From Armatimonadetes bacterium 55-13 (GTDB taxonomy: Bacteria; Armatimonadota; Fimbriimonadia; Fimbriimonadales; Fimbriimonadaceae): 64,000 bases of DNA. Below are positions 33,534 to 41,997 of this stretch, piece by piece. The notes under the pieces are model-generated. The model had not been told where the DNA came from, searched no databases, and saw only the letters and a list, made by a program, of their open reading frames with translations. The stretch is taken from the NCBI GenBank assembly GCA_001898035.1, contig MKRX01000005.1:238474-302473 (forward strand), written 5' to 3'. The number at the start of each line of letters is the position of its first letter. Position 1 is the stretch's first letter. The position numbers and the translations under genes are program-made.

Positions 33534-35114
33534 TTATAGTGGTCCTTTGCGTTCATAGACCGCCGAGGCGATCTCAGAGAATGGCGCCGGACGGATGGAT
33601 GGCAGTTGGATGCCTTCTCCGGTCAATATCTGATAGGCCTCCGATCCCCTAAGGTTCACCCACGGTAAAAATGCGTCGTAAAGTAGTTGGCAATGCCCGC
33701 CCACCTGGAGCGCCCGCAGTCGAGAAGACTGCTCCGCGTATTGGTACATCAGCAGATCGCTCAATGCCCCTAACTTAATTTGATTGTCGGTTTCTATGCG
33801 CATGGCACGTGACGCTAGTTCACCGACAAAGGAGTCTGCTACGCCGTCGAGACTGGCTGAACCTTCCTTTGCGCGACGACGGAGCCGATCCGCCATGAAA
33901 ATCCGATTAATTTCGTTTGTGCCTTCATAAATCCGACTTACGCGGGCGTCTCGATAGATTCTGGCAACAGGAAATTCTTCTGTAAAGCCATAGCCGCCAT
34001 AAACCTGAATGGCCTCATCGACAATCGCGCCTTCCACCTCGGTAGAGAAAACCTTACAGGCAGAGCATTCGACCGCGTACTCCTCCGCTGCCTTGCGATT
34101 ACCCTCGATGGTGCCACCAAATGTCTCAAATGCGGCATCGATCAATGCCCCTGTTCGATAGATCATGGACTCTGCAGCGTAGTACAACGCCGCCATCATA
34201 GCGAATTTCTTTTCGATTAGGCCGAAGGAAGCAATGGAGCGGCCAAATTGCTTTCGATCAAGCGCGTAGGCGGCGGACGCACCAATCGCTTCTCGCGCCG
34301 GACCGATCGACATCGAACTAAGTTTGAATCGTCCTAAGTTCAGGGCGTTAAAGGCTACATGGTGTCCCAGTCCGGGTTCGTAGAGCAGATTTTCCAGCGG
34401 AACTTCGGCGTTTTCAAGGACGAGACGAGCAGTTGAGGATCCCTTCAGGCCCATCTTGTGCTCTTCTCGTGCAACGCTGACGCCAGGAAAGTCTTTCTCC
34501 ACCAGAAACGCGCTGAACTTCTCACCGTCGATCTTGGCCATCACCAAGAAAAGGTCGGCCCATTTGGCATTGGAAATCCACATTTTCGTGCCATTGAGAA
34601 TCCACTTATCGCCCTTCCTCTCGGCGCGAGTGCTTACTGAAAGAGCATCGCTTCCGCTGTTCGGCTCGGAGAGTGCATAAGCGCCGATCCACTGGCCCGA
34701 AGTCAGCTTGGGCAGGTACTGCTGCTTTTGGGATTCGTTGCCAAACAACGAAAGGCCCACCTGGCTGATTCCGCTGGTGATCCCGTAAGTGACGCTAAAT
34801 GAGCCATTGAGTGACAAAAATTCGAGAATTCTTGCGGCAAGATTTTTTGAAAGTCCCAATCCGCCGTAAGCTTCAGGCGAGTCGATTCCACAAAAGCCCA
34901 GATCGCCCGCCTTGCGGATCAAAGAGGGCATGAGGCCATCTTCTTGTTGATCTAACCGTTCGACGACTGGCAAGACCTCGCCGCGACTAAATTGTTCGGC
35001 GGTAGAGATCATCAGAGCTTCATCACCCTGAAACTGTTCAACCGTAAAGATCGAATCGGGAGTCCTCGAAAAGAATTCGCAACCTTGGGGAGTGTTCGTA
35101 GCTGAAAGGGGCAT
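33534..35114 (-). CDS. Acyl-CoA dehydrogenase
   Basis: FAD enzyme of fatty-acid beta-oxidation, 526 residues, with a C-terminal extension beyond the usual 380. This points to the VLCAD/ACAD9-like branch, which acts on long chains and often associates with the membrane. The motifs seen are YALSEPNSGSDA, KMWISNAKWAD, QVYGGYGFTEEFPVARIYRDARVSRIYEGTNEI (the catalytic Glu is in YEGTNEI) and DRKQFGRSI. GAGGAAA lies four bases before the ATG. A TATAAT is at 35146-35151. Confidence 0.92.
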   Translation of the reverse strand: MPLSATNTPQGCEFFSRTPDSIFTVEQFQGDEALMISTAEQFSRGEVLPVVERLDQQEDGLMPSLIRKAGDLGFCGIDSPEAYGGLGLSKNLAARILEFLSLNGSFSVTYGITSGISQVGLSLFGNESQKQQYLPKLTSGQWIGAYALSEPNSGSDALSVSTRAERKGDKWILNGTKMWISNAKWADLFLVMAKIDGEKFSAFLVEKDFPGVSVAREEHKMGLKGSSTARLVLENAEVPLENLLYEPGLGHHVAFNALNLGRFKLSSMSIGPAREAIGASAAYALDRKQFGRSIASFGLIEKKFAMMAALYYAAESMIYRTGALIDAAFETFGGTIEGNRKAAEEYAVECSACKVFSTEVEGAIVDEAIQVYGGYGFTEEFPVARIYRDARVSRIYEGTNEINRIFMADRLRRRAKEGSASLDGVADSFVGELASRAMRIETDNQIKLGALSDLLMYQYAEQSSRLRALQVGGHCQLLYDAFLPWVNLRGSEAYQILTGEGIQLPSIRPAPFSEIASAVYERKGPL

Positions 35115-35145
35115 CGGTTTCCTCGACTACATTGTCGTCGAGGCA

Positions 35146-35151
35146 ATTATA
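35146..35151 (-). promoter_or_regulatory. -10 box of the acyl-CoA dehydrogenase gene
   Basis: TATAAT on the minus strand, 31 bases before the ATG at 35114. No good -35 hexamer lies at standard spacing. Confidence 0.5.
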
Positions 35152-35175
35152 TTCTGTTTGGCGTGCAGGAACGTG

Positions 35176-35207
35176 ATCACCCAGGCAACTCCCAGCGCCT
35201 GGGTGAT
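35176..35207 (-). terminator. Hairpin after the poly-Gly lipoprotein gene
   Basis: A perfect 11-bp stem (ATCACCCAGGC / GCCTGGGTGAT) with a 10-nt loop lies between the lipoprotein stop at 35220 and the next promoter. It has no T tract, so it may be a weak terminator or a processing site. Confidence 0.5.
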
Positions 35208-35219
35208 TGAGGTTAAAGC

Positions 35220-36059
35220 CTAGTTGTGGAATGATCCGTTGGCGACGAAGGTGCCGGCACCGTGGCCGAATCCAGAAACTGGCGAGTAGTGAACATCGGT
35301 CAGGATAACGCTCACCTTGGTGCCGTTCCGTGAAACGAGTGTCATCGTCCCACTCTCTGCGGCCCATGTGTCATTGAGGAAGTCGTCTCCCGGTTGAGCA
35401 TAAGTGGCGAAGCGGTGAAGGCTGTCGAAGGTGTAGGTATCTCCAACGGCCAGCGAGTTTGGCACGGTGACGCCGAAAGTCCGACCGCTTGCGTCAGTTA
35501 CGCTAAGAAAAACATCCGCTTCATCGGAATCGAAGTTAGCGGTGAGAGCTCCATTGGGAAAGTGGGAAGTGTCGGCATTCGTATCTACTTCATCCGAGAA
35601 AGTTACATCGGCTACTGGCTGATCGGCGTCGGTGTCGCGAACGACTGTTCCGTTGTAAACCGAGTCTCCGTATGAAATGGTTACAGTGCCGGGGGCGGTA
35701 CCGCTCATGTGAATGCCAAGGCTCGCGGCATCGTCGAGGTCAATGGCACCCGATTGAGGGTCGACATGTCCCAGCATGGTGTAGCTCCCCGCAGGAATGC
35801 CGCCCACATCGGCCGTAGGATGCGGGCCCCCCGAGGTGGCAATGACGATAAGGTGGCCAGAAGTCGCGCCGCCTTCTTCGACGGTAAACGAAACGTCCCC
35901 TTCGGATCCTGTGTCGAGAGCGATGGAGCCGTGGTAGCTTCCGAGAACGCCGCCTCCTCCGCCTCCGCCATGGCTGCCGCCACCGCCTCCACCGCATCCA
36001 CCGAGCATAAGCAGCGTGACCGCCGCGATGACGAACGAGAACATTGATTTGCGTGGCAT
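35220..36059 (-). CDS. Lipoprotein with poly-glycine linker
   Basis: The 279-residue protein begins with a lipoprotein signal (LMLGGC), and then nearly all residues up to about 37 are Gly. The rest is beta-rich with many Asp, Thr and Gly residues and no Cys pairs, which suggests a secreted beta-sandwich domain. I do not recognise the family. The start is supported by TAGCCT exactly six bases before the ATG. It is downstream of the SARP-like regulator on the same strand, but has its own promoter-like box. Confidence 0.72.
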   Translation of the reverse strand: MPRKSMFSFVIAAVTLLMLGGCGGGGGGSHGGGGGGGVLGSYHGSIALDTGSEGDVSFTVEEGGATSGHLIVIATSGGPHPTADVGGIPAGSYTMLGHVDPQSGAIDLDDAASLGIHMSGTAPGTVTISYGDSVYNGTVVRDTDADQPVADVTFSDEVDTNADTSHFPNGALTANFDSDEADVFLSVTDASGRTFGVTVPNSLAVGDTYTFDSLHRFATYAQPGDDFLNDTWAAESGTMTLVSRNGTKVSVILTDVHYSPVSGFGHGAGTFVANGSFHN

Positions 36060-36065
36060 GCCAAG

Positions 36066-36071
36066 AGGCTA
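36066..36071 (-). promoter_or_regulatory. -10-like TAGCCT, leaderless lipoprotein gene
   Basis: The hexamer ends exactly six bases before the ATG at 36059 on the minus strand. Confidence 0.5.
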
Positions 36072-36097
36072 ATTGGCGATCGCTAAATGATCGCTAA

Positions 36098-37876
36098 TTA
36101 ATTCGATTCGAGAATTTCACAGGAGTCCGCTACGATTTCCGAAGCCTGTCCATCAAGCTTCTCAGGCTTACCACTAGCCGCATTTCCAAACTCTTCGCGA
36201 ATCCACTGAGCAAAACGCTCCTCAGCCACGGAACGGCTATGGTTTGTGTCTGCTCGAAATTCCGTGTAAGCATCAAGGACAGCCATTCCTTGAGACGGGT
36301 ACCCCGAGGCTGCCATGGCCCCTGCAGCATAGTCAGCCGAAATCTGATGCATCCGGCGATACCTGGATCGATAGGTTTGGGCAAGTCCAATGGCGGCCAT
36401 TTTTCTACCGTCTGCCTTTTCACCGGTCATGATTTGGGCCAGTCCCATCTGTGCCGTGATCGAGGCGCGAAGGAAATCAAAGCCATTCGCTATCGCCATC
36501 GTGTGGGCCCGCATCAAATATTCCTTTGCCTCGGGCCACCGACCCAAGATGGTAAATACAGTGCCCATGTTTCCTTGAAGGCAGCAATAGTTGTAGAGCC
36601 CAGACAAGGATTCGTCCTTCTCGAAGAAGTCGATTTGACTTCGATAGTCCTCAAGCGCTTCTTCGATCTCTCCAGAATGCCACCGAAGGGAAGCGATTTG
36701 GCTCTTCGCAATGGCAACCTCGACTGGCTGACCGTAACTTTCGCTGATTTCAAGGTAGCGATGCAGATGGCGCCATGCGTCCTCCCAATCCCTGAACTCG
36801 AAGTTCATGAATCCGAGCATGTTCAAGGCATGTCGATGCTGCACATCGGATTCGGGTAGGTTCTCGATAATCCATTCCGCGTAGTCGCAAGCCGTCCCAT
36901 ACTGATCCACCATTCCCGCAAGAAGAATCGAGAGCCGCATCACGCGAATTCGCACCTCGTCGGTGCCTTCTGTTCTGTCAACCACATCGCAAAGGAGTTT
37001 CCAAGCGTCGAACGGCTTGCGTAATGCTTCCTTTTTGAAGGTATCGCTTGCCAACACCGGAAGCAAGAGATGCGGATCTGATTGTTCGAGGGTATTGCTG
37101 AGAACCTCTCTCGCCGATTGGCTGAAACGGTTGCGTTCTGAACTGGGCTTAGGCTGGCTCGTTGAAACTCGCTTGGCAAGCCGAAGCAAATCCCCTGAAA
37201 AGTCGAAGCCTATTTCCGTAAGTCTTCGGCGTCGAACGACGCCGAAGCGTTCGATGGCCCTTGAGTGACTTCCCAACTCAATCGTGGCGCGAAGATAGGC
37301 AGACCATGCTTCCTCGCTGAAATCGTCGGTAGAGAGCGCCCGCAGAGATTCATTTTCGGCAAGTTGATAGTCTTCAATGGCAATACCGATACTGGCAAGT
37401 CTTAAGGCGATTTCGATGCGTTTTTCACGCCAGAAAAGCCGAGGTCTGTCCGTCCATGATTCGGTCCAGTCAGCGAGGAAATCCGTTCCGATGATGGCAA
37501 GAAGTCGCTGAAGAATTCCTCGCTCTTCATCTACGTTTTGAGCGACCCGGCTCCGGCGGTATAGACTTTCAGCGAGGATCAGATCGCTGTCTTGATCGGC
37601 GGCTGAGAAGTGAATTGTCTGTCGGTCCGAACGAATAGGGGCGAACGGATCTAATGACTTCTTGACAAAAACGAGCGTTGTGCGTAATCGATTGGTGGCC
37701 CTATCTGACTCAATATCTGGCCAAACCGCCTCGGCGACAACTTGACGACCGATGGAACGGCCCGACTGGGAGGATAAATACGCGCAAAGACTCTCCGTGG
37801 GACGCGTAGGGAAGGAAACGGGCTGATCTTCAACAACGCATCGAAACGATCCAAAATGTTGAACTCTTGCAATCAT
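36098..37876 (-). CDS. SARP/BTAD-type transcriptional activator with TPR region
   Basis: The 592-residue protein starts with an OmpR-like winged helix (RVQHFGSFRCVV... then AEAVWPDIESDRATNRLRTTLVFVKKSL, residues 1-75). A bacterial transcriptional activation domain follows to about residue 250, where RALSTDDFSEEAWSAYLRATIELG is typical. The last 300 residues are TPR-like helical repeats. No NTPase domain is present, unlike the large AfsR-type members. Such proteins switch on nearby gene sets; the poly-Gly lipoprotein gene just downstream is a candidate target, by position only. Confidence 0.85.
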   Translation of the reverse strand: MIARVQHFGSFRCVVEDQPVSFPTRPTESLCAYLSSQSGRSIGRQVVAEAVWPDIESDRATNRLRTTLVFVKKSLDPFAPIRSDRQTIHFSAADQDSDLILAESLYRRSRVAQNVDEERGILQRLLAIIGTDFLADWTESWTDRPRLFWREKRIEIALRLASIGIAIEDYQLAENESLRALSTDDFSEEAWSAYLRATIELGSHSRAIERFGVVRRRRLTEIGFDFSGDLLRLAKRVSTSQPKPSSERNRFSQSAREVLSNTLEQSDPHLLLPVLASDTFKKEALRKPFDAWKLLCDVVDRTEGTDEVRIRVMRLSILLAGMVDQYGTACDYAEWIIENLPESDVQHRHALNMLGFMNFEFRDWEDAWRHLHRYLEISESYGQPVEVAIAKSQIASLRWHSGEIEEALEDYRSQIDFFEKDESLSGLYNYCCLQGNMGTVFTILGRWPEAKEYLMRAHTMAIANGFDFLRASITAQMGLAQIMTGEKADGRKMAAIGLAQTYRSRYRRMHQISADYAAGAMAASGYPSQGMAVLDAYTEFRADTNHSRSVAEERFAQWIREEFGNAASGKPEKLDGQASEIVADSCEILESN

Positions 37877-37919
37877 CGAGCTCTCAGAAGAAGATCACGG
37901 AAAAATATACAGGAAGTGT

Positions 37920-37995
37920 TGGTGGGCCCGGCGGGGTTCGAACCCGCGACCAAGCGGTTATGAGCCGCACGCTCTAACCACTGAGCTACAGGCCC
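37920..37995 (-). tRNA. tRNA with CAT anticodon (elongator Met or Ile2)
   Basis: A 76-nt cloverleaf with encoded CCA on the minus strand. The acceptor stem is GGGCCTG/CGGGCCC, the anticodon loop CTCATAA (anticodon at 37960-37962), and the discriminator base A. It is not the initiator, which would lack the first base pair and carry three G-C pairs in the anticodon stem. Elongator Met and lysidine-modified Ile2 both fit, and sequence similarity to E. coli ileX in the variable region slightly favours Ile2. TATAAT lies upstream at 38007-38012. Confidence 0.93.
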
Positions 37996-38006
37996 CACCG
38001 AGGCAT

Positions 38007-38012
38007 ATTATA
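38007..38012 (-). promoter_or_regulatory. -10 box of the CAT tRNA
   Basis: TATAAT on the minus strand, 11 bases before the first tRNA base and just inside the gap after lepB. No -35 consensus is seen. Confidence 0.5.
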
Positions 38013-38021
38013 GCCTTACGC

Positions 38022-39005
38022 TTAGCGCGTTATACGCCAGCGGCTGAAGGGAAGCCAGATGAATTCGCTACGTCCGATGACGTTGTCACGTGGGACTAGG
38101 CCCCAGGCACGACCATCGAATGACTCATTGCGATTGTCCCCCATCATCAAGACGTATCCTTTCGGAACTTTGGCGGCAGGGAGATTGCGTAACTCGGTGA
38201 GAACGGTCTGCTCTTCGGTAGAAAGCTGGTCTGATCGCTTCCAATCCCCCGAATTCACCCATGCCTCATCTGTGGAAGCATCTTCCGGAATAGCTCCAAC
38301 GGCATACTCTTTGGAAATGCCCGTTCCAATGTTATAGTTTGGACCGGATCCAGGTTCGTCAGTCATGATGACCGGGATATAGCGACCCTCCCACTCTTTC
38401 TTCACACCGTGATATTCGACTAGTTTCCAGTCGAAGTTCATGTGTTTGTTGCGGTCAGCCAAGAAAGGTTCGGGAGCTTTTTTGTCGTTTCGATAAAGCT
38501 CTCCATTCTTGACCTCAACCTTATCGCCAGGGAGTCCAACGCATCGTTTGATGAAGTCAACCTTCACCTCGCCATTTTCGTCTTGTTGATCTTTCTTGGT
38601 GGCGTAGACCGGTGGCTTGAATACGATGATGTCGCCAATCTTGGGTTCGGAATAGCGGTAGATCGCCTTATTCGCGACGATAAAGTCGTTGATCAACAAC
38701 GTGTCCGTCATCGATGCCGAGGGAATCAAGAAGGCCTGAACCGCGAAGGGGCGGATCAGGAGAAAGACAAAGACGCCGGCATAGATGACGGCGTCTAGAA
38801 ACTCGTTCGCAATGCGCCCCGCGACGTAACCGCCAGAACGAAGATGCGAAGGAGTCTTCTTGAGGAAGGGATACAGCGCAAGCCGAATGACCGTGCAAAT
38901 TGCAACGAAGGCCACAACCTGACTAAGGGGAGTTCTCGCGACCGAATCGATCAGATCGCGAAAACCGCCGGCTTCAGGATTTGCTTGGGCGAGTATCGGC
39001 CACAC
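38022..39005 (-). CDS. lepB: Signal peptidase I
   Basis: Membrane serine protease that removes signal peptides from exported proteins; 327 residues with two N-terminal membrane helices (about 25-45 and 70-90). The catalytic Ser is in PSASMTDTL, the general-base Lys in KRCVGLPGDKV, and the C-terminal conserved box is MGDNRNESFDGR. It is longer than average because of an inserted segment between these boxes, which carries acidic and Gly-rich sequence. It starts with GTG three bases after rplS and is the last gene of the trmD-rplS-lepB operon. Confidence 0.94.
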   Translation of the reverse strand: MWPILAQANPEAGGFRDLIDSVARTPLSQVVAFVAICTVIRLALYPFLKKTPSHLRSGGYVAGRIANEFLDAVIYAGVFVFLLIRPFAVQAFLIPSASMTDTLLINDFIVANKAIYRYSEPKIGDIIVFKPPVYATKKDQQDENGEVKVDFIKRCVGLPGDKVEVKNGELYRNDKKAPEPFLADRNKHMNFDWKLVEYHGVKKEWEGRYIPVIMTDEPGSGPNYNIGTGISKEYAVGAIPEDASTDEAWVNSGDWKRSDQLSTEEQTVLTELRNLPAAKVPKGYVLMMGDNRNESFDGRAWGLVPRDNVIGRSEFIWLPFSRWRITR

Positions 39006-39008
39006 AGT

Positions 39009-39359
39009 TTATCGTCGCTCTTTGATGCGCGCGTCCTTACCAACCTTTGTTCGAAGGTAATAGAGCTTGGCGCGGCGAACCTTACCACGTCGTGTGACTT
39101 CAAGCTTTGCAACGTTCGGCGAGTGGAGCGGGAAAGTTCGCTCCACGCCTACGCCGTTGGAAATCTTTCGAACGGTAATCGTCTCGGCGATTCCACCATT
39201 CTTGCAGGCAATGACGACGCCTTCAAAAAGCTGAATTCGCTCTTTGCCAGCTTCGCGTACCTTTACGCTGACCTTTACCGTGTCGCCAGGCCAAATAGTT
39301 GGCAGGTCCGCTTTCTTACAATCCTGTACGACACTCTCTAAAATCGCCGCTTTCGACAT
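39009..39359 (-). CDS. rplS: 50S ribosomal protein L19
   Basis: The 116-residue protein shows the L19 hallmarks [27 protein letters not shown] and [21 protein letters not shown]19 sits at the 30S-50S interface. AGGAA precedes the ATG. It lies between trmD and lepB on the same strand, the common trmD-rplS order. Confidence 0.96.
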   Translation of the reverse strand: MSKAAILESVVQDCKKADLPTIWPGDTVKVSVKVREAGKERIQLFEGVVIACKNGGIAETITVRKISNGVGVERTFPLHSPNVAKLEVTRRGKVRRAKLYYLRTKVGKDARIKERR

Positions 39360-39409
39360 TTTCTCAATTCCTGTAACGCAGCCGGACGCGCAATGGTGCC
39401 CGGGCGAGC

Positions 39410-40147
39410 TTAAGAGGATAGCATATCCAAATCACGTTTATCCAGATTTGCCTTCATCAGTAGGTCCGGTCGCCGACTTGCGGTGATTTTCAGGGCCTGC
39501 TCTCGTTGCCACAAGGCTATCTTTTTGTGATCCCCTGACAATAGGACCTCTGGGACCGCCATTCCTTCGAATTCTTCCGGTCGAGTGTATTGTGGAGCGC
39601 TCAAGAGCCCGTCCGAATGACTGTCCGCCGCTAAGCTGTCCGCGGATCCCAAGACGCCTTCCAATCTGCGCACGATTGCGTCCGTCATCACCAAAGCGGG
39701 CAACTCGCCACCGGTGAGGATGTAATCGCCAATACTAATTGCGTGGGTGGCAAACCGCTCACGGACCCGATCATCGAATCCCTCATAGTGCCCACATAAA
39801 AAGACCACACGATCCAGGGTAGCAAACTCGTTCGCCAGCGATTGATTAAAGGACTCCCCGGTAGGATCGGTAATGACCACCGCCGTCCGCTCTTGTCGAG
39901 ACTGTTCGGCGTTCCCAATCCCGAGACTCTGGAGCGTCATTGCCGTCGGCTCCACTCCAATCAACATGCCGGGAGATCCGCCAAAGGGCTTATCGTCCAC
40001 CTTCCCATGCCGATCGTAGGTGAAGTCGCGAGGATTGGTCGCGTAGAAGGACACAATTCCCGCCTTTTCTGCCCGGTGCAGTATGGAGTGGCGACACGCC
40101 GAGAGCGTCATCTCTGGAAAGAGCGTCACAAAGTCGACCCGGAGCAT
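39410..40147 (-). CDS. trmD: tRNA (guanine-N1)-methyltransferase TrmD
   Basis: SPOUT methyltransferase that makes m1G37 in tRNAs and prevents frameshifting; 245 residues. Start [13 protein letters not shown], substrate segment [22 protein letters not shown] and the knot region [18 protein letters not shown] are all present. The start is supported by TACCTT six bases upstream. It heads the operon with rplS and lepB, and its promoter overlaps the divergent promoter of gcvH. Confidence 0.95.
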   Translation of the reverse strand: MLRVDFVTLFPEMTLSACRHSILHRAEKAGIVSFYATNPRDFTYDRHGKVDDKPFGGSPGMLIGVEPTAMTLQSLGIGNAEQSRQERTAVVITDPTGESFNQSLANEFATLDRVVFLCGHYEGFDDRVRERFATHAISIGDYILTGGELPALVMTDAIVRRLEGVLGSADSLAADSHSDGLLSAPQYTRPEEFEGMAVPEVLLSGDHKKIALWQREQALKITASRRPDLLMKANLDKRDLDMLSS

Positions 40148-40153
40148 GCTGTG

Positions 40154-40159
40154 AAGGTA
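40154..40159 (-). promoter_or_regulatory. -10-like TACCTT, leaderless trmD
   Basis: GG-TACCTT ends exactly six bases before the ATG at 40147 on the minus strand. Confidence 0.6.
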
Positions 40160-40183
40160 CCAGCACGGACGCCTCTCGAAAGG

Positions 40184-40189
40184 TATCCT
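40184..40189 (+). promoter_or_regulatory. -10-like TATCCT of gcvH
   Basis: GG-TATCCT would start transcription near 40196, giving a 24-nt leader with GGAG at 40211-40214. It faces away from the trmD box only 24 bp off. Confidence 0.5.
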
Positions 40190-40219
40190 GATGGGTATTC
40201 AAAATCTTGTGGAGATCGA

Positions 40220-40600
40220 ATGTCGAACGTTCCTGACGGCCTCAAATACACCAAATCGCACGAGTGGGTTCGCCTTGAGGGCGATGTAGCCACCATCGGT
40301 ATTACCGACTTTGCCCAGTCTGAGCTTGGCGATGTCGTTTTCGTAGAACTTCCCAACGTCGGCCGAGTGCTCGGCGCGGGTGATAGCTTCGGAAGCGTTG
40401 AATCCGTCAAGACGGTGAGCGATGTGTACGCCCCGATCGCGGGCGAGGTCGTGGAAGTCAACGACGCCCTCGGTTCCCAATCCGAACTCATCAACACCGA
40501 TCCGTTCGGCAAAGGCTTCATGATCAAAATCAAGGTTCAGAACGCCGCCGATGTCGACGGTCTCCTCAGCGCCGGCGATTACTCCGGCCTTATTGGCTAA
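40220..40600 (+). CDS. gcvH: Glycine cleavage system H protein
   Basis: Lipoyl carrier of the glycine cleavage complex, 126 residues from the ATG at 40220, preceded by GGAG. The lipoylated Lys64 lies in SVESVKTVSDVYAPIAGEV. The start KYTKSHEWVRLEG is typical. The frame is open far upstream (39842), opposite trmD, but that part is an antisense shadow. It leads a long run of plus-strand genes with gcvPA and gcvPB. Confidence 0.96.
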   Translation: MSNVPDGLKYTKSHEWVRLEGDVATIGITDFAQSELGDVVFVELPNVGRVLGAGDSFGSVESVKTVSDVYAPIAGEVVEVNDALGSQSELINTDPFGKGFMIKIKVQNAADVDGLLSAGDYSGLIG

Positions 40601-40611
40601 GTCTCGAATTA

Positions 40612-40639
40612 GGAGCTCATTCACGCAGGATTGAGCTCC
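40612..40639 (+). other. Inverted repeat between gcvH and gcvPA
   Basis: GGAGCTCA and TGAGCTCC form a perfect 8-bp stem around 12 bases, in the 53-bp gap. No T tract follows, so it may be a processing or stability element instead of a terminator. Confidence 0.45.
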
Positions 40640-40653
40640 CCCCTCAACCCGAA

Positions 40654-41985
40654 ATGCCCTACATCCCGCATACCGAAACTGACCGACAAGAAATGCTCGC
40701 GACGATCGGCGCCAAATCGATCGACGAACTCTTCCGCGAAATCCCTGAGAACCTCCGGGTCAAAGGCCAACTCAACCTACCGCCTGCTCTTGATGAGCAT
40801 CGCCTTTACGCCCACCTTGCCGAGTTAAGCAAGAAGAACGTCAACCTCATGGACGTCACCTGCTTCCTCGGAGCAGGAATCTACGACCGCTATATCCCCG
40901 CCACCGTCGGCGCGACGATTTCCCGTGGCGAGTTCCTTACCGCCTACACGCCCTATCAACCGGAACTCTCGCAGGGCTATCTCCAAACCATCTACGAATT
41001 CCAGACGATGGTCGCCGAAATCTACGGCATGGACATCGCCAATGCGTCGATGTACGACGGCTCGACCTCCATGGCCGAAGCCGCCATCCTCGCCCACGGC
41101 GTGAATGGCCGAACCAAGATTGTCGTGAGCGACGCGGTTCACCCCCACTATCGGCAAGTTCTGGACACCTACTGCTGGTCCATGGACCTCCAGGTAGACA
41201 CCATCAATCACTCCAACGGTCTTACTTCCGATCTCTCGAAGGTCGATGGCGAAGCCGCTTGTCTCGTGGTCCAGTATCCCAACTTCTTCGGCGGGATCGA
41301 AGACCTCGCCGCCGCCCGAAAGGCTGCCACCGAAGCCGGCGCGATGCTGATCGTCGTTGCCGACCCCGTCGCCTGCGCCCTGCTCAAGCCGCCGGGACAC
41401 TACGGAGCCGATATCGTGGTGGGTGAGGGACAGCCAATGGGCGTTGCCATGGGACTTGGTGGTCCGATGGTGGGCCTCTTCGCCTGCACCCAAGACCTGG
41501 TTCGCCGAATTCCTGGCCGAATCGTCGGAAGAACGACCGATCACGACGGTCGCCCCGGATTCGTCATGACCCTTCGAACTCGAGAGCAAGACATCCGCCG
41601 AGAGAAGGCAACCTCGAACATCTGTACGAATGAAGCCCTCATGGCCCTCGCCTCCACGATCTACATGGAAGCGCTCGGCAAGAATGGCTTGCAGAAGGTC
41701 GCCGAAGGTTCGGTGCGCAACACTCAATACGCGATTTCAGAACTGACCAAGGCGGGAGGAAAGCTCGCGTTCGAAGGAAAGGTCTTCGGCGAGTTCGTCC
41801 TCGAACTCCCGAAAGACGCTTCCGAAGTGCGAGATGCGCTGTTAGAGAAGGGAATCCTCGCCGGACTCCCCCTTGGCAGCTACTACCCCATGCTCAAGAA
41901 CCACCTTCTCATCGCCGTCACCGAGATCCGCACGAAGGCGGAAATCGACCGATTTGCTGCTGAATTGAAGGCGGCTCTGGCCTAA
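40654..41985 (+). CDS. gcvPA: Glycine dehydrogenase (decarboxylating) subunit 1
   Basis: The N-terminal half of the PLP-dependent P protein, as a separate 443-residue subunit. PYIPHTETDRQEML, TCFLGAGIYDRYIPA and TAYTPYQPELSQGYLQTIYEFQTM are characteristic. It forms an alpha2-beta2 enzyme with gcvPB that decarboxylates glycine and passes the aminomethyl group to lipoyl-GcvH. The 12-bp gap to gcvPB suggests coupled expression. No clear Shine-Dalgarno sequence is present. The T protein gene is not in the window. Confidence 0.95.
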   Translation: MPYIPHTETDRQEMLATIGAKSIDELFREIPENLRVKGQLNLPPALDEHRLYAHLAELSKKNVNLMDVTCFLGAGIYDRYIPATVGATISRGEFLTAYTPYQPELSQGYLQTIYEFQTMVAEIYGMDIANASMYDGSTSMAEAAILAHGVNGRTKIVVSDAVHPHYRQVLDTYCWSMDLQVDTINHSNGLTSDLSKVDGEAACLVVQYPNFFGGIEDLAAARKAATEAGAMLIVVADPVACALLKPPGHYGADIVVGEGQPMGVAMGLGGPMVGLFACTQDLVRRIPGRIVGRTTDHDGRPGFVMTLRTREQDIRREKATSNICTNEALMALASTIYMEALGKNGLQKVAEGSVRNTQYAISELTKAGGKLAFEGKVFGEFVLELPKDASEVRDALLEKGILAGLPLGSYYPMLKNHLLIAVTEIRTKAEIDRFAAELKAALA

Positions 41986-41997
41986 ACCCACAAAGCA

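Noticed and set aside
39842-40219. Upstream extension of the gcvH frame
   Set aside because: It lies antisense to trmD. The GGAG before 40220 and the H-protein alignment support the short form.
40160-40219. Glycine riboswitch before gcvH
   Set aside because: The leader is only about 24 nt and shows none of the tandem aptamer motifs.
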